Positions 53,895 through 63,527 are shown, counted from the first letter of the stretch. The stretch is DNA of 64,000 bases from Rhizobium redzepovicii (GCF_019793435.1 NZ_JAILYH010000004.1:124001-188000), one strand, 5' to 3'. Notes: a model not told the origin generated them from the sequence alone. Numbers and translations: made by a program.

Positions 53895-54242
53895 ATGTTC
53901 ATCACCCCGGCATTCGCCCAGAGTGCCACCGATACCGCAACCGGTTTCGGCGGCTCCGGTTTCGAAATGATCATCCTGTTCGTGCCGCTGATGGTCGTCT
54001 GGTACTTCCTGCTGATCCGTCCGCAGCGCGCACAGGCCAAGAAGCGTGAGGAAACCCTGAAGGCGATCCGTCGCGGCGATCAGGTCGTCACCGGTGGCGG
54101 TCTCGTCGGTAAAGTCACCAAAGTTATTGACGATAAGGAAGTCGAAGTCGAGATTGCCGATGGTGTTCGTGTGCGCATCGTCCGCAGCGGTATTTCGGAT
54201 GTGCGCGTCAAGGGTGAACCCGTCAAGGCCGACGCAGCGTAA
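53895..54242 (+). CDS. yajC: preprotein translocase subunit YajC
   Basis: 115 aa from the ATG at 53895 (GAGGAG 8 nt upstream). One TM helix (MIILFVPLMVVWYFLLIRPQ) followed by the conserved cytoplasmic KKREETLKAIRRGDQVVTGGGLVGKV. Accessory subunit of SecYEG with SecDF, encoded immediately downstream. Confidence 0.95.
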   Translation: MFITPAFAQSATDTATGFGGSGFEMIILFVPLMVVWYFLLIRPQRAQAKKREETLKAIRRGDQVVTGGGLVGKVTKVIDDKEVEVEIADGVRVRIVRSGISDVRVKGEPVKADAA

Positions 54243-54286
54243 CAAGCGAAACGGCGGCACCGCCGGATCGGAAGATCGTCGAGAGA

Positions 54287-56827
54287 ATGTTGCATTTTTC
54301 CCGCTGGAAAACACTTCTGATCTGGCTGGCCGCGTTTGCTGCCATCGTCCTCGCTGCGCCCAATCTGCTGAGCGAGGCACAGCGTTCCTCGCTGCCGGGC
54401 TGGCTGCGGCAGGACCGCTTAACGCTCGGTCTCGATTTGCAGGGCGGCTCGCATATTGTTCTGAAGGTCGAGCGTTCCGATATCGTCAAGGACCGCCTGG
54501 AAGAGGCGGTCGCCAATGTCCGCAACACGCTGCGCGGCGCCGGCATCCGCTATACCGGGCTGACCGGCAACGACCAGACCGTCACCGTCCGGATCACCGA
54601 TCCGGCTGAGACGCAAAAGGCGGTCGATCTCCTGAAGCCTTTGACGGCGCCCGGCGGACGTGCCGGACCGGAGGTCGCGCTGCGGCAGGACGAGGACGGG
54701 CAACTCTCGCTGCAGATTTCCGACGCCGGCATTACCGCCGACGTCGCTTCCGCCCGGACTCGGTCGCTTGATATCGTTGCCCGCCGTATCGCTGGATTCG
54801 GCCATGCGAATTTCCTCGTTCGCCCCGATGGTGCCGACCGGATCGTCGTGCAGGTGCTGGGATCGGTCGATGCGGAACGGCTGAAAAACCTCCTCAACCA
54901 GCCGGCCAAGCTTTCCTTTCATCTGATCGACGCAAGCATGTCGGGGCAGGAAGCGCTGAACGGCCGCTGGCCGGCGACATCGCAGGTGCTCTATTCGCTG
55001 GACGATCCGCCGGTTCCTTATCTCGTCGATCGCACGGCTTTCGTCACGGGCAGCAACATGGTCGGTATCGAGCCGGTCGTCGATCCGCAGACCCAGGATA
55101 GCTCGATTGCCTACCGCCTCGATGCCGAAGGAACGCGGCGGCTGGCTGAGGTGACGGGGCAGAATGTCGGCAAGCACCTTGCCATCGTCTTCGACGACCA
55201 GGTGATGTCGTCACCGGCCATCGATGCGGCGATCACCGGCGGCGAGGGGGCAATTTCGGCAAACTTCTCCGAGGATGGCGTCCGCGACCTGGCGATCATG
55301 CTGCGCGCCGGTGCTCTGCCGGCGACGCTGACGAGCGTCGAGGAGCGCAGTGTCAGCCCGAGATTTGGCGCTGACTCCATCTTCTCCGGCTTCATTGCCG
55401 GCCTCGTCGCCGTCGTGCTGGTCGCGGCATTGATGATCGCGCTCTATCGCATTCTCGGCGTCATCGCCGTCGTCTCGCTCGTCTTCAACCTGATCCTCAT
55501 CGTCGCGGTGCTAAGCCTAGCCGGCGCGACGCTCACCTTACCCGGGATTGCCGGCATCGTACTCATCGTCGGCATGGCGGTCGACTCGAACGTTCTGATC
55601 TACGAGCGTATCCGTGAAGAGGAAAAAACTGCCCATTCCTTTGCGGAGGCTGCCGGCCGCGGTTTCTCGCGCGCCTTCGCAACGATCGTCGATGCGAATG
55701 TGACGATCTTCATCGCCGCAATCATCCTCTTTTTCCTCGGCAGCGAATCCATCCGCGGTTTCGCGGTGACGCTGGCGGTCGGCATCCTCACGACCGTCAT
55801 CACGGCTTTCACGCTGACGCGCTCGATCGTTGCCGTCTGGCTGTGGCGGCACCACCCCCGGCATCTGCCGAAAAGTGTTCTGACCCATCTTTTCGAACAC
55901 GCCAATATCCGGTTCATGGGGATCCGCCGTTACGTATTTACGGCATCGGCGATCATTTCGCTGATCGCCATGGCCGCCTTTGCCACCGCCGGCCTGCGTC
56001 TCGGCATCGATTTCACCGGCGGCTCGCTGATCGAGGTGACCGCGAAGCAGGGCAATGCCGACCTCGCCGATCTCCAATCGCGCCTCAACGATCTCAATCT
56101 CGGTGAGGTCAGCGTCGAGCGCGCCGGCGGGCCGTCGAACGCACGGATCCGCATCGCCTCCCAAGGCGGCGGCGAGAATGCCGAGCAGTCCGCGGCGACG
56201 CTGGTGCGCGGCGAGCTCCAGGAGGACTATGATTTTCGCCGCGTCGAGGTCGTCGGCCCCGCCATCTCCGGCGAATTGACGTTGATGGCGACGCTCGGCG
56301 TTCTGGCAGCGCTGGCGGCGATCCTGATCTACATCTGGATCCGCTTCGAATGGCAGTTCGCGGTCGGCGCCATCGTCGCGACGCTGCATGATGTCATCAT
56401 CATGCTGGGTCTCTTCGTCCTGACCGGCATGGAATTCAACCTGACGAGCGTCGCCGCCGTGCTGACCGTTGTCGGTTATTCCCTGAATGACACGGTCGTG
56501 GTCTATGACCGAATGCGCGAGAATCTGAAGCGATACAAGAAGATGCCGCTGCCGATCCTGATCGATGCGTCGATCAACCAGACGCTGTCGCGCACCATAC
56601 TGACGGCGGCGACGACGCTGCTAGCCTTGCTCGCGCTCTATCTTTTCGGAGGAGAGGTCATCCGCTCCTTCACCTTTACGATGCTCTTCGGCGTCGCTCT
56701 CGGCACTTTCTCTTCGATCTATATCGCCGCTCCTGTGCTGATCGTCTTCCGGCTGCGGCCGGAAAGCCCTGACGGGGAAGAGAGCAACAAGACGGATGCT
56801 GGTGTAAAATCCGGCACGGTGGTTTGA
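54287..56827 (+). CDS. secDF: fused protein-export membrane protein SecDF
   Basis: 846 aa with SecD and SecF in one chain. SecD part: N-terminal TM, periplasmic P1 domain (LTLGLDLQGGSHIVLKV), five TM helices with GMAVDSNVLIYERIREE. SecF part begins around residue 545 (GIRRYVFTASAIISLIAM), with LRLGIDFTGGSLIEV and VGYSLNDTVVVYDRMREN. Uses proton motive force to complete Sec export. Fusion is the usual state in rhizobia. Confidence 0.96.
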   Translation: MLHFSRWKTLLIWLAAFAAIVLAAPNLLSEAQRSSLPGWLRQDRLTLGLDLQGGSHIVLKVERSDIVKDRLEEAVANVRNTLRGAGIRYTGLTGNDQTVTVRITDPAETQKAVDLLKPLTAPGGRAGPEVALRQDEDGQLSLQISDAGITADVASARTRSLDIVARRIAGFGHANFLVRPDGADRIVVQVLGSVDAERLKNLLNQPAKLSFHLIDASMSGQEALNGRWPATSQVLYSLDDPPVPYLVDRTAFVTGSNMVGIEPVVDPQTQDSSIAYRLDAEGTRRLAEVTGQNVGKHLAIVFDDQVMSSPAIDAAITGGEGAISANFSEDGVRDLAIMLRAGALPATLTSVEERSVSPRFGADSIFSGFIAGLVAVVLVAALMIALYRILGVIAVVSLVFNLILIVAVLSLAGATLTLPGIAGIVLIVGMAVDSNVLIYERIREEEKTAHSFAEAAGRGFSRAFATIVDANVTIFIAAIILFFLGSESIRGFAVTLAVGILTTVITAFTLTRSIVAVWLWRHHPRHLPKSVLTHLFEHANIRFMGIRRYVFTASAIISLIAMAAFATAGLRLGIDFTGGSLIEVTAKQGNADLADLQSRLNDLNLGEVSVERAGGPSNARIRIASQGGGENAEQSAATLVRGELQEDYDFRRVEVVGPAISGELTLMATLGVLAALAAILIYIWIRFEWQFAVGAIVATLHDVIIMLGLFVLTGMEFNLTSVAAVLTVVGYSLNDTVVVYDRMRENLKRYKKMPLPILIDASINQTLSRTILTAATTLLALLALYLFGGEVIRSFTFTMLFGVALGTFSSIYIAAPVLIVFRLRPESPDGEESNKTDAGVKSGTVV

Positions 56828-56831
56828 AAAC

Positions 56832-57218
56832 ATGGCAAAAGGCATAGAAATCCGCGCCGCGCATTTTCCAGGGCGCGCGCCGATCGATACTTACGGCAAT
56901 GGCGGCTTCCGTTTTGCCGATATGTCGCATCGCGGCTCGATCCTTTGCCTGCCCTCCGGCATTCACGGCTGGGACATGGACATGTCGAAACCGCTATCGC
57001 CGGAAAATTTCCGCCGTGCGCTTGATGAGGCCGATGATATCGAGGTTCTGCTCGTCGGGACCGGAACCGAGCTTCGCCGTTTGCCGGAGGCATTGAAGCA
57101 GGCGTTGAAGGCGCGCGGCATCGCCTCCGATCCGATGAGCACAGGTGCTGCGGTACGCACCTTCAATATCATGCTCGCCGAGCAGCGCGCCGTCGCCGCG
57201 GCTCTGATTGCGGTCTGA
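56832..57218 (+). CDS. Mth938-like domain protein
   Basis: 128 aa, 4 nt after secDF. IDTYGNGGFRFADMSHRGSILCLPSG and EVLLVGTGTELRRLPEAL match the Mth938/DUF498 (NDUFAF3-like) fold. In mitochondria the relative helps complex I assembly; the bacterial role is unknown. Followed 2 nt later by the squalene/phytoene-synthase-like gene, matching the NDUFAF3-NDUFAF6 pairing. Confidence 0.85.
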   Translation: MAKGIEIRAAHFPGRAPIDTYGNGGFRFADMSHRGSILCLPSGIHGWDMDMSKPLSPENFRRALDEADDIEVLLVGTGTELRRLPEALKQALKARGIASDPMSTGAAVRTFNIMLAEQRAVAAALIAV

Positions 57219-57220
57219 CG

Positions 57221-58078
57221 ATGGTTGAAGCGAAGACGGCGACGAACCAGGAGATCTGTCTGGCGATGCTGCGCGACAGCGATCGCGACCGCTACCTTGC
57301 CTGCCTGCTGTCGCCGGAGGACAAGCGCGGCGCGCTTGCAGCCCTCTATGCCTTCAATGCCGAGCTTGCCCGCATTCGCGATCTCGTGCACGAGCCGTTG
57401 CCCGGCGAGGTGCGGCTGCAATACTGGCGCGACCTGCTGGAAGGCAGCGCCCACGGTTCGACGGCGGCCAATCCCGTCGCTTCAGCACTTCTGACGGCGA
57501 TCGAAACGCACCGCCTGCCGCGCAAGACGCTGATCGATATGATCGAGGCCCGCACCTTCGATCTCTATGACGATCCGATGGAAACGCGTCTGTCGCTCGA
57601 AGGGTATGCCGGCGAGACCGCATCGGCCCTCATTCAGCTTGCAAGCCTGGTGCTTTCGCCCGAGGAAGCCGCAGGATCGGCCGACGCCGCCGGTCATGCC
57701 GGTGTAGCCCAGGCGGTCGCCGGCCTGTTGCTGCTGATGCCGCTCTATCGCCGCCGCGGCCAGGTCTATATTCCGCTGCAGATCCTGTCCGCCACCGGTC
57801 TCAACCGCGATACCTTCCTTGCCGGCGAAGACCGGCCGCGCATTTCCGCCGCCATCGAAGCCTTTGCCGGCCTCGGTCGCGAACATCTGGCAAAGGCAAG
57901 GGCGGCAGGGCCGATCGCGCCCGCGGTCTTTCCGGCCTTCCTGCCGGCGACGCTTGCCGAACCCGTGCTTTTCAGGGCGCAGAAGCTCGGCGCCGTCCTG
58001 TTCGACCGGCCGCTGCAGCCGCCGCAATGGCGCCGCCAGCTCGGTATGGCCCTTTCGGCCGTCCGCAGAAAAATCTGA
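57221..58078 (+). CDS. squalene/phytoene synthase family protein (NDUFAF6-like)
   Basis: 285 aa. DRDRYLACLLSPEDKRGALAALYAFNAELARIRD contains the family N-terminus, but the Asp-rich DXXXD prenyl-diphosphate motifs are weak (DLYDDPMET is one). The adjacent Mth938 gene suggests an NDUFAF6-type assembly function rather than carotenoid or hopanoid synthesis. That is an inference from context and motif loss. Confidence 0.8.
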   Translation: MVEAKTATNQEICLAMLRDSDRDRYLACLLSPEDKRGALAALYAFNAELARIRDLVHEPLPGEVRLQYWRDLLEGSAHGSTAANPVASALLTAIETHRLPRKTLIDMIEARTFDLYDDPMETRLSLEGYAGETASALIQLASLVLSPEEAAGSADAAGHAGVAQAVAGLLLLMPLYRRRGQVYIPLQILSATGLNRDTFLAGEDRPRISAAIEAFAGLGREHLAKARAAGPIAPAVFPAFLPATLAEPVLFRAQKLGAVLFDRPLQPPQWRRQLGMALSAVRRKI

Positions 58079-58149
58079 CACCGGTCAAACTCGCGCAAGT
58101 CTCGCGCGTTACAAGGCTTGAACCGCTACCTTTTGAACGGAGACTCGGC

Positions 58150-58617
58150 GTGGGCATTATCGTCTGGTGCGTTCTATTCGCCATCGTCATCTTCTTTGCC
58201 TTCGTGGTAACGCGCATGGCTGCGCAGAACAAGGAAGACGGCCTGCATGACACGGGCCTCGCCATCATCGAGTTCGGCCGCGCATTTCCGAACGAAGCGA
58301 TCCGCCAGTTGCAGGCGACGGAGAACGGCCAGGCCATTTTCGTGCGCCTGCATGACAACAAGGCCGGCTTCATGCGCAACATGTCGCGCCACTTCGCCTG
58401 TCATCTGATCGAGCCGGGCCGGGTGCGCGTCGTCAGCTCGCAAACGGGCAGGGGCCTGGTGATCGATTTCCTCGATGCGCCGCATCACAACGGCGATTTC
58501 GAATTCGCTTCCGCCAAGGAGTCCGCGGAAGTCGCGCTCTGGCTGCTCGGCAACTATATCGCCGGGCCGGATAAGGATCTGCCGTTCGACCATATTTCGG
58601 CGGCGAACAAGCACTAA
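58150..58617 (+). CDS. membrane-anchored hypothetical protein
   Basis: 155 aa from a GTG at 58150 (GGAG 7 nt upstream). One N-terminal TM helix (GIIVWCVLFAIVIFFAFVV), then a soluble domain (AIIEFGRAFPNEAIRQLQATENGQAIFVRLHDNKAGFMR). The pattern is conserved in Rhizobiales without known function. It ends 8 nt from the convergent trmFO. Confidence 0.75.
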   Translation: MGIIVWCVLFAIVIFFAFVVTRMAAQNKEDGLHDTGLAIIEFGRAFPNEAIRQLQATENGQAIFVRLHDNKAGFMRNMSRHFACHLIEPGRVRVVSSQTGRGLVIDFLDAPHHNGDFEFASAKESAEVALWLLGNYIAGPDKDLPFDHISAANKH

Positions 58618-58625
58618 ATAGCGAG

Positions 58626-60059
58626 TTAGGCGCTTTCGGCGAGCGGCGAGTTCTGGCCCAGCCAGGCGGCGCAGTCCGTAAGCGCGCGCCGCGCGATCAA
58701 CTGCCGCTTCATGATCGTTTTGTCCTTACCGCGGAAACGCTTGACGCCCTCGGGCTTGACGATCGATCCGGGCTGAAGTTCCGGAAACAGCCCGAAATTG
58801 ATGTTCATCGGTTGGAACGAGCGTTTGCCCGGCTCCTCGTCGGTGACGATATGCCCACCGGTGATATGACCGAGCAGCGAGCCGAGCGCCGTCGTTGCCG
58901 GCGGCAGCGAGATCGCCTCGCCCTTGCGTTCGGCGGCGGCGAAACGCCCGGCCATCAGCCCGACGCTGGCGCTTTCCACATACCCCTCGCAGCCGGTGAT
59001 CTGGCCGGCGAAACGCAGGCCGGGCCGCGATTTCAAGGTCAGCGACGGGTCGAGCAGGGTGGGGGAGTTGATATAGGTGTTGCGGTGCAGGCCGCCGAGG
59101 CGGGCGAATTCCGCATTTTCCAGGCCGGGGATCATGCGGAAGATTTCCGCCTGCGCGCCATATTTCAGCTTCGTCTGGAAGCCGACCATATTGTAGAGCG
59201 TGCCGAGCGCATTGTCCTGGCGCAGCTGCACGACGGCATAGGCCTTGACCGTCGGGTTATGCGGATTGGTCAGCCCCATCGGCTTCATCGGCCCGTGGCG
59301 CAGCGTCTCGCGGCCGCGTTCGGCCATCACCTCGATCGGCAGGCAGCCGTCGAAATAAGGCGTACCTTCCCATTCCTTGAAACCGACCGTGTCGCCCGAT
59401 ATCAGTGCGTCGACGAAGGCATTGTACTGCGCCTCGTCCATCGGGCAATTGATATAATCCTTGCCGGTGCCGCCGGGACCGACCTTGTCGTAGCGCGACT
59501 GATACCAGCAGATATCCATGTCGATGCTCTCGCGGTAGACGATCGGCGCGATGGCATCGAAGAAGGCGAGCGAATCCTCGCCCGTTTGCGCCTGGATGGC
59601 GCTTGCGAGCGACGGTGCGGTCAGCGGCCCGGTGGCGACGATGGCGAGATCCCAGTCACCAGGCGGCAGGCCGGTGATCTCTTCACGCACGACCGTGATC
59701 AGCGGGTGGTCGTGGATTGCCCGGGTCACGGCTTCGGAAAAGCCGTCGCGATCGACGGCGAGCGCGCCGCCGGCCGGCACCTGGTGGCGATCGGCAGTCG
59801 CCATGATCAGCGAGCCCGCCATGCGCATCTCGGCGTGGATGACGCCGACGGCATTGCTGGTCGCATCGTCGGAGCGGAAGGAGTTGGAGCAGACCAGCTC
59901 GGCAAGTCCGTCGGTCTTGTGTGCCTCCGTGCCGCGCACCCCGCGCATTTCATGCAGGATGACGGGAATACCGGAACTGGCGATTTGCCAGGCGGCTTCC
60001 GAACCGGCAAGTCCGCCGCCGACAACGTGGATGGGGGAATAGGAAGAGATCGTGTTCAT
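58626..60059 (-). CDS. trmFO: tRNA uracil-54 C5-methyltransferase (folate/FAD)
   Basis: 477 aa. N-terminal FAD loop [18 protein letters not shown]. Family motifs: EMRG, the [20 protein letters not shown] stretch with the redox Cys, and LLGHITGG near the C-terminus. Forms ribothymidine at position 54 of tRNAs using methylene-tetrahydrofolate. Confidence 0.96.
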   Translation of the reverse strand: MNTISSYSPIHVVGGGLAGSEAAWQIASSGIPVILHEMRGVRGTEAHKTDGLAELVCSNSFRSDDATSNAVGVIHAEMRMAGSLIMATADRHQVPAGGALAVDRDGFSEAVTRAIHDHPLITVVREEITGLPPGDWDLAIVATGPLTAPSLASAIQAQTGEDSLAFFDAIAPIVYRESIDMDICWYQSRYDKVGPGGTGKDYINCPMDEAQYNAFVDALISGDTVGFKEWEGTPYFDGCLPIEVMAERGRETLRHGPMKPMGLTNPHNPTVKAYAVVQLRQDNALGTLYNMVGFQTKLKYGAQAEIFRMIPGLENAEFARLGGLHRNTYINSPTLLDPSLTLKSRPGLRFAGQITGCEGYVESASVGLMAGRFAAAERKGEAISLPPATTALGSLLGHITGGHIVTDEEPGKRSFQPMNINFGLFPELQPGSIVKPEGVKRFRGKDKTIMKRQLIARRALTDCAAWLGQNSPLAESA

Positions 60060-60104
60060 TCCGGGCTGATACCATGTCGGCAGGTGCGATCCAACACCCG
60101 GGAA

Positions 60105-60130
60105 TCAAAAACGGCGCCTTGAGGCGCCGT
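60105..60130 (-). terminator. terminator of the downstream DUF1127 gene
   Basis: Stem ACGGCGCC / GGCGCCGT with a 4-nt loop and TTTTTGATT on the minus strand, 37 nt after the stop. Confidence 0.8.
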
Positions 60131-60166
60131 CTTGGAAGCATCAAGCCCGTTGTTAGCGACTGGCTA

Positions 60167-60310
60167 TTAACGGAACGAGCGGGATGCGATGTTGCGGATG
60201 TCGTAACGGCTGACGCCGATATCGGACAGGGTCTGGTTCGAGAGGCCGCCGAGTTCGTTGAGCGTACGGCGGTAGCTGAGCCAGCTTCTTGCAATGCGGA
60301 TCGGGTTCAT
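60167..60310 (-). CDS. DUF1127 mini-protein 1
   Basis: 47 aa from the ATG at 60310 (AGGA upstream). Begins MNPIRIARSWLSYRRTLNEL and ends LSDIGVSRYDIRNIASRSFR, the DUF1127 pattern of Arg-rich helices with a central LSDIG turn. In Rhodobacter a DUF1127 protein (CcaF1) is an RNA-binding protein linked to anti-Shine-Dalgarno sRNAs. In Agrobacterium DUF1127 proteins affect phosphate and carbon metabolism. Second of a pair with 60611. Confidence 0.85.
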   Translation of the reverse strand: MNPIRIARSWLSYRRTLNELGGLSNQTLSDIGVSRYDIRNIASRSFR

Positions 60311-60529
60311 TGTCTTTTTCCTCAAACAAATGTCCGCTGGATGGCGGGATCGCCTATCACTCTGCGGTTGATGTTTATATAGGCGAGAACCGCGCTTTTG
60401 TGCAGTGCAAATAAAAGGCGTCTGCTATGCAATTGTGCAATGTGATGCTTGCCAATTAGGCGGTGGATACTTTTTGAGCGGGCTAAGGAAACCGCTAACG
60501 GCGTGCAACCGCAGCGGCAGTGCGTAGGA

Positions 60530-60565
60530 CAAAGAAAACGCCCGCTGTTGGTACAGCGGGCGTTT
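60530..60565 (-). terminator. terminator between the two DUF1127 genes
   Basis: A 13-bp stem AAACGCCCGCTGT / ACAGCGGGCGTTT with a TGGT loop and TTTTCTTTG, 46 nt after the stop at 60611. Confidence 0.9.
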
Positions 60566-60610
60566 CGATCGAGGACGAACTGCTTGGGAGGATGCAGCGA
60601 TCGCCTTGAA

Positions 60611-60757
60611 CTAGCGGGCGGAAGCCTCACGGGCGACACGATGGATGTCCGAACGGTCGATGCCGAGGTCGTGCAATTCGCGGTTGCTCATGCGGCCGAG
60701 TTCGGTGACGGTCTGACGGTACTTGCGCCAGTTATTGAAAGAGCGAGAGAAGTTCAT
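60611..60757 (-). CDS. DUF1127 mini-protein 2
   Basis: 48 aa from the ATG at 60757 (AAAGGGG upstream). Begins MNFSRSFNNWRKYRQTVTEL; centre NRELHDLGIDRSDIHRVARE. Differs from copy 1 over most residues, so not a recent duplication. Located between the sRNA (upstream) and copy 1 (downstream), each with its own terminator. Confidence 0.85.
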   Translation of the reverse strand: MNFSRSFNNWRKYRQTVTELGRMSNRELHDLGIDRSDIHRVAREASAR

Positions 60758-60907
60758 GTTAAGCCCCTTTCCGAGGGTTTGATCTGCCAGCAGCCACTGA
60801 TCGGCGCTGACCTCTATTTGATGACCCGAATATATGTTGCGGCGCGAAAGAGGAAAACAGACAAGTTTTCAGATCACCTATGCGGAGTATGCAATGCTCA
60901 AAGGGTG

Positions 60908-60938
60908 ATTGACCAAGACTTACCTTTTTTTGGTCAAT
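60908..60938. repeat. ATTGACCAA inverted repeat
   Basis: ATTGACCAA / TTGGTCAAT, 9-bp perfect arms with a 13-nt centre, about 150 nt upstream of DUF1127 copy 2. Possible operator or transcript hairpin. Confidence 0.5.
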
Positions 60939-60996
60939 GAATAGGCAGAATGATTCCGAGGAAAGCAATCTCACCGAACGGGCGTTCTCGCGTCAA

Positions 60997-61020
60997 AACG
61001 CTGTTCTCTCCGGCGGTTCC
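60997..61020 (-). promoter_or_regulatory. weak EcfG-like promoter for DUF1127 copy 2
   Basis: On the minus strand GGAAC, 15 nt, CGTT: correct boxes but one base shorter than the usual spacing, 240 nt upstream of the ATG. Confidence 0.3.
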
Positions 61021-61153
61021 GCCCGTGCGTCCACCGTAATGAAGTGTTTCGCTTCGATCGATAGCCGCCCAACTGTTCACAGCCTCGTCAGGGCGGTGTG
61101 GCGGCAGTGTGGCACGATGGGGGTGCACCCAATGCTTTAATGCGTTCTTGCGC

Positions 61154-61267
61154 GATAAAACGCCCGCCGGGGGAGGATCCGGCGGGCGCATTATGATGAC
61201 TGGCAACCGGGAGGAGGAGTGTCGCCAGTCTTATCGCAGCGCGCTTGGGAGGAGGAGTGCGCGGCTG
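61154..61267 (-). ncRNA. CcsR/cuckoo-type anti-Shine-Dalgarno sRNA
   Basis: Three consecutive hairpins on the minus strand. Hairpin 1 (61267-61237): CAGC-c-GCGC / GCGCGCTG. Hairpin 2 (61230-61198): GACTGGCGAC / GTTGCCAGTC. Both expose the identical loop ACTCCTCCTCCC. Hairpin 3 (61188-61161) is a terminator, CGCCCGCCGG / CCGGCGGGCG, loop ATCCTCCC, then TTTTATC. CCUCCUCCC loops in tandem hairpins define the CcsR1-4/cuckoo RNAs, which are linked to DUF1127 genes; two such genes follow here. The 5' end is unknown and may extend beyond 61267. Confidence 0.75.
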
Positions 61268-61599
61268 CGAATCTCGACACGGACAATCATTCCGCGGGCA
61301 TCCGGCAGAACCGGGCCGGGGCGCCATCCCCGTGCTTCGATGTTATCTCTAAATAGTATGACTAATTGGATTTTTGCAGTGCAATAAATTCATGAGGGAT
61401 ATGCGCAGTATGCATACCTCTTCGAACATGCACTTATAATAGCGCTAATGACGTTAGCGGCCGGTTAATACTCGCCCCAATTTAGACCAATGAGGAATTT
61501 GTATATTTGTCGGGAGGACGTTTGCGAACCTCGATGCTGCGTCTATAACGACGAAAGCCGCAGCGCCGGAACGAGCGTCGCGGAAATAAGGGTGGGAGC

Positions 61600-62703
61600 A
61601 TGTATCGCGGAAGATTGGAGCGGGATCTCTCCCTCTGGGTGGGCAAAGGCCTGCTGGGGCAGGAAACGGCAGGCACGCTTCTTGCCGAATATGACAGCCG
61701 CCCGGCAAGCTTCAGCCTTGGGCGGGTGCTAATGGCGCTGGCGGCGGTGCTGCTGGCAGCCGCCATCCTGCTGGTCGTCGCCTCCAACTGGGAGGCCATT
61801 CCGCGGCTTATCCGCGTCGGCGTGATCCTTGCCCTGATCTGGGGGGTACACCTTGCCGCCGCCCGAATGCTTGCCCGCGGTGCGTCAGCGGCGGCAAGCG
61901 GCTTGCTGATCATCGGCGCGATGAGTTTCGGCGGCGCCATCTCTCTGGTCGGACAGATGTATCATCTCTCCGGCGACGAGCAGACGGTGATGTATCTCTG
62001 GTTCGCCATCGCGACGATCTCGGCGATCCTGTTCCGCTCGGGTGCCGTGGCCGTCGTCGCGGGTTTCCTGTCCTGGGCATCCTTTGCTGTCTATCTCGAG
62101 AATTACGACACGCATTGGATAGGGCTCGATCCCTGGATGGCGCCCGTCATGGCGGCGATCGTCATCGGGCTGGTGCGGTATACTGGCGCCGAGCGGGCCC
62201 GCCATCTCGCCTATCTGCTGCTGATCGGCTGGCTTGCCTGGCTCTATACGCTTTACGAGGAGATCGCCGTGGCGCTTGCCTTCGCGATCGGCGGCATGGT
62301 GGCTTTCGTCCTGACGGCGTTGCCTACCCGGTCTGTCGCCTCCCTGGTCCGGAGCGCCGGTGCGGCCCCGGCCTTCTACAGCTTCCTCGTCGCCGCGATC
62401 GGCTTCCTGCTGCTGCATATCGAAATCGAGGACGGCTGGCGGCTGGTGGTGCTGGGCGTGGCGACGCTTGCCGCCTCGGTGCTGGCGATCGCTCTGCATG
62501 GCCGGGACAACGGCGCGGTGCGTTATCTCGCTTATACGACCTTTGCCGCCGAGATGCTTTATCTCGCTTCCGTCACCGTTGGCTCGATCCTCGGCACGTC
62601 GAGCCTCTTCCTGTTCTCCGGTCTCGTCGTCGCGCTGGTTGCCTGGATCGTCATTCGTCTTGAACGGCGCTTTTCGGCGAATGCACAGGGGGAGGGCGCA
62701 TGA
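61600..62703 (+). CDS. DUF2157 membrane protein
   Basis: 367 aa. A short N-terminal cytoplasmic region (LWVGKGLLGQETAGTLLAEYD, the DUF2157 signature) is followed by about ten TM segments. The pair with the GDYXXLXY gene, which it overlaps by 4 nt, is conserved in many bacteria; the function is unknown. Confidence 0.85.
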   Translation: MYRGRLERDLSLWVGKGLLGQETAGTLLAEYDSRPASFSLGRVLMALAAVLLAAAILLVVASNWEAIPRLIRVGVILALIWGVHLAAARMLARGASAAASGLLIIGAMSFGGAISLVGQMYHLSGDEQTVMYLWFAIATISAILFRSGAVAVVAGFLSWASFAVYLENYDTHWIGLDPWMAPVMAAIVIGLVRYTGAERARHLAYLLLIGWLAWLYTLYEEIAVALAFAIGGMVAFVLTALPTRSVASLVRSAGAAPAFYSFLVAAIGFLLLHIEIEDGWRLVVLGVATLAASVLAIALHGRDNGAVRYLAYTTFAAEMLYLASVTVGSILGTSSLFLFSGLVVALVAWIVIRLERRFSANAQGEGA

Positions 62704-63290
62704 ACTCGCTGATGGCAAGGCTGCAATCCGGCAAGGGTTATCTGCTTTCGGCAATCATCGTCGCCGGCCTGCAGACCGTGATCCTCGGCACGATCATCCA
62801 AAGCCGCGCGTCGATCCTCAACAATGGCGCTGAAGTGCTGCTGAAGACCGCGCCCGTCGACCCGCGCGATTTCCTGCGCGGTGATTATGTCGTCTTGAAC
62901 TATGACATTTCCTCGGTGCCGGTGCAGACGGTCTCGGGCGGCATTCCGGCAGAACCCGGCGAGCGCACGTTATGGGTTCGGTTGAAGAAGCAGGAAGACG
63001 GTTTTTGGACGGTGATCGAATCGTCCTTTCACCAACTGCCGCCGCTGCCGGAAACCGTGATCCTGCGCAGCCAGCCCTTCTACAGCGGTGGACTTGCCGC
63101 CGGCGACAGCATCCGCGTCGAATACGGCATCGAGCGCTACTACGTTCCCGAAGGTCAGGGCAAGCCGATCGAGGAGGCCCGCAACGGCGGCAATGTCGCA
63201 ATCGCCGTGCGCGTCTCGCCGGCGGGAAGCGCGCAGATCCGCGGTCTTCTCGTTGACGGCAAGCCGGTTTACGACGAGCCGCTCTACTGA
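62700..63290 (+). CDS. GDYXXLXY domain protein
   Basis: 196 aa. N-terminal TM anchor (LLSAIIVAGLQTVILGTII), then VDPRDFLRGDYVVLNYDIS with the family's name motif GDYxxLxY, and RVEYGIERYYVPEGQG. Extracytoplasmic beta-rich domain. Translationally coupled to the DUF2157 gene by ATGA overlap. Confidence 0.88.
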   Translation: MNSLMARLQSGKGYLLSAIIVAGLQTVILGTIIQSRASILNNGAEVLLKTAPVDPRDFLRGDYVVLNYDISSVPVQTVSGGIPAEPGERTLWVRLKKQEDGFWTVIESSFHQLPPLPETVILRSQPFYSGGLAAGDSIRVEYGIERYYVPEGQGKPIEEARNGGNVAIAVRVSPAGSAQIRGLLVDGKPVYDEPLY

Positions 63291-63442
63291 TCCGGCGGGT
63301 CGTCGGATGAGCGCGGTTTGCGGGCCGCAAATCCCTGTCATTTCCCGTTCATTTTTCCTTTGCCTCGACCAAATCGGGTGATATAGAGACGCCGCGCTCC
63401 GGAAGGCCTCATGCGCAGGCATAGGCATGCGGTTTTGTGAAC

Positions 63443-63527
<85 letters not shown>

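Noticed and set aside
60937..61140. 67-codon ORF on the plus strand opposite the sRNA/DUF1127 region
   Set aside because: No ribosome site or family, and it overlaps the leader of the minus-strand genes.
61088..61327. 79-codon minus-strand ORF through the sRNA
   Set aside because: The reading frame crosses the two anti-SD hairpins and the terminator; structure, not coding, explains the sequence.
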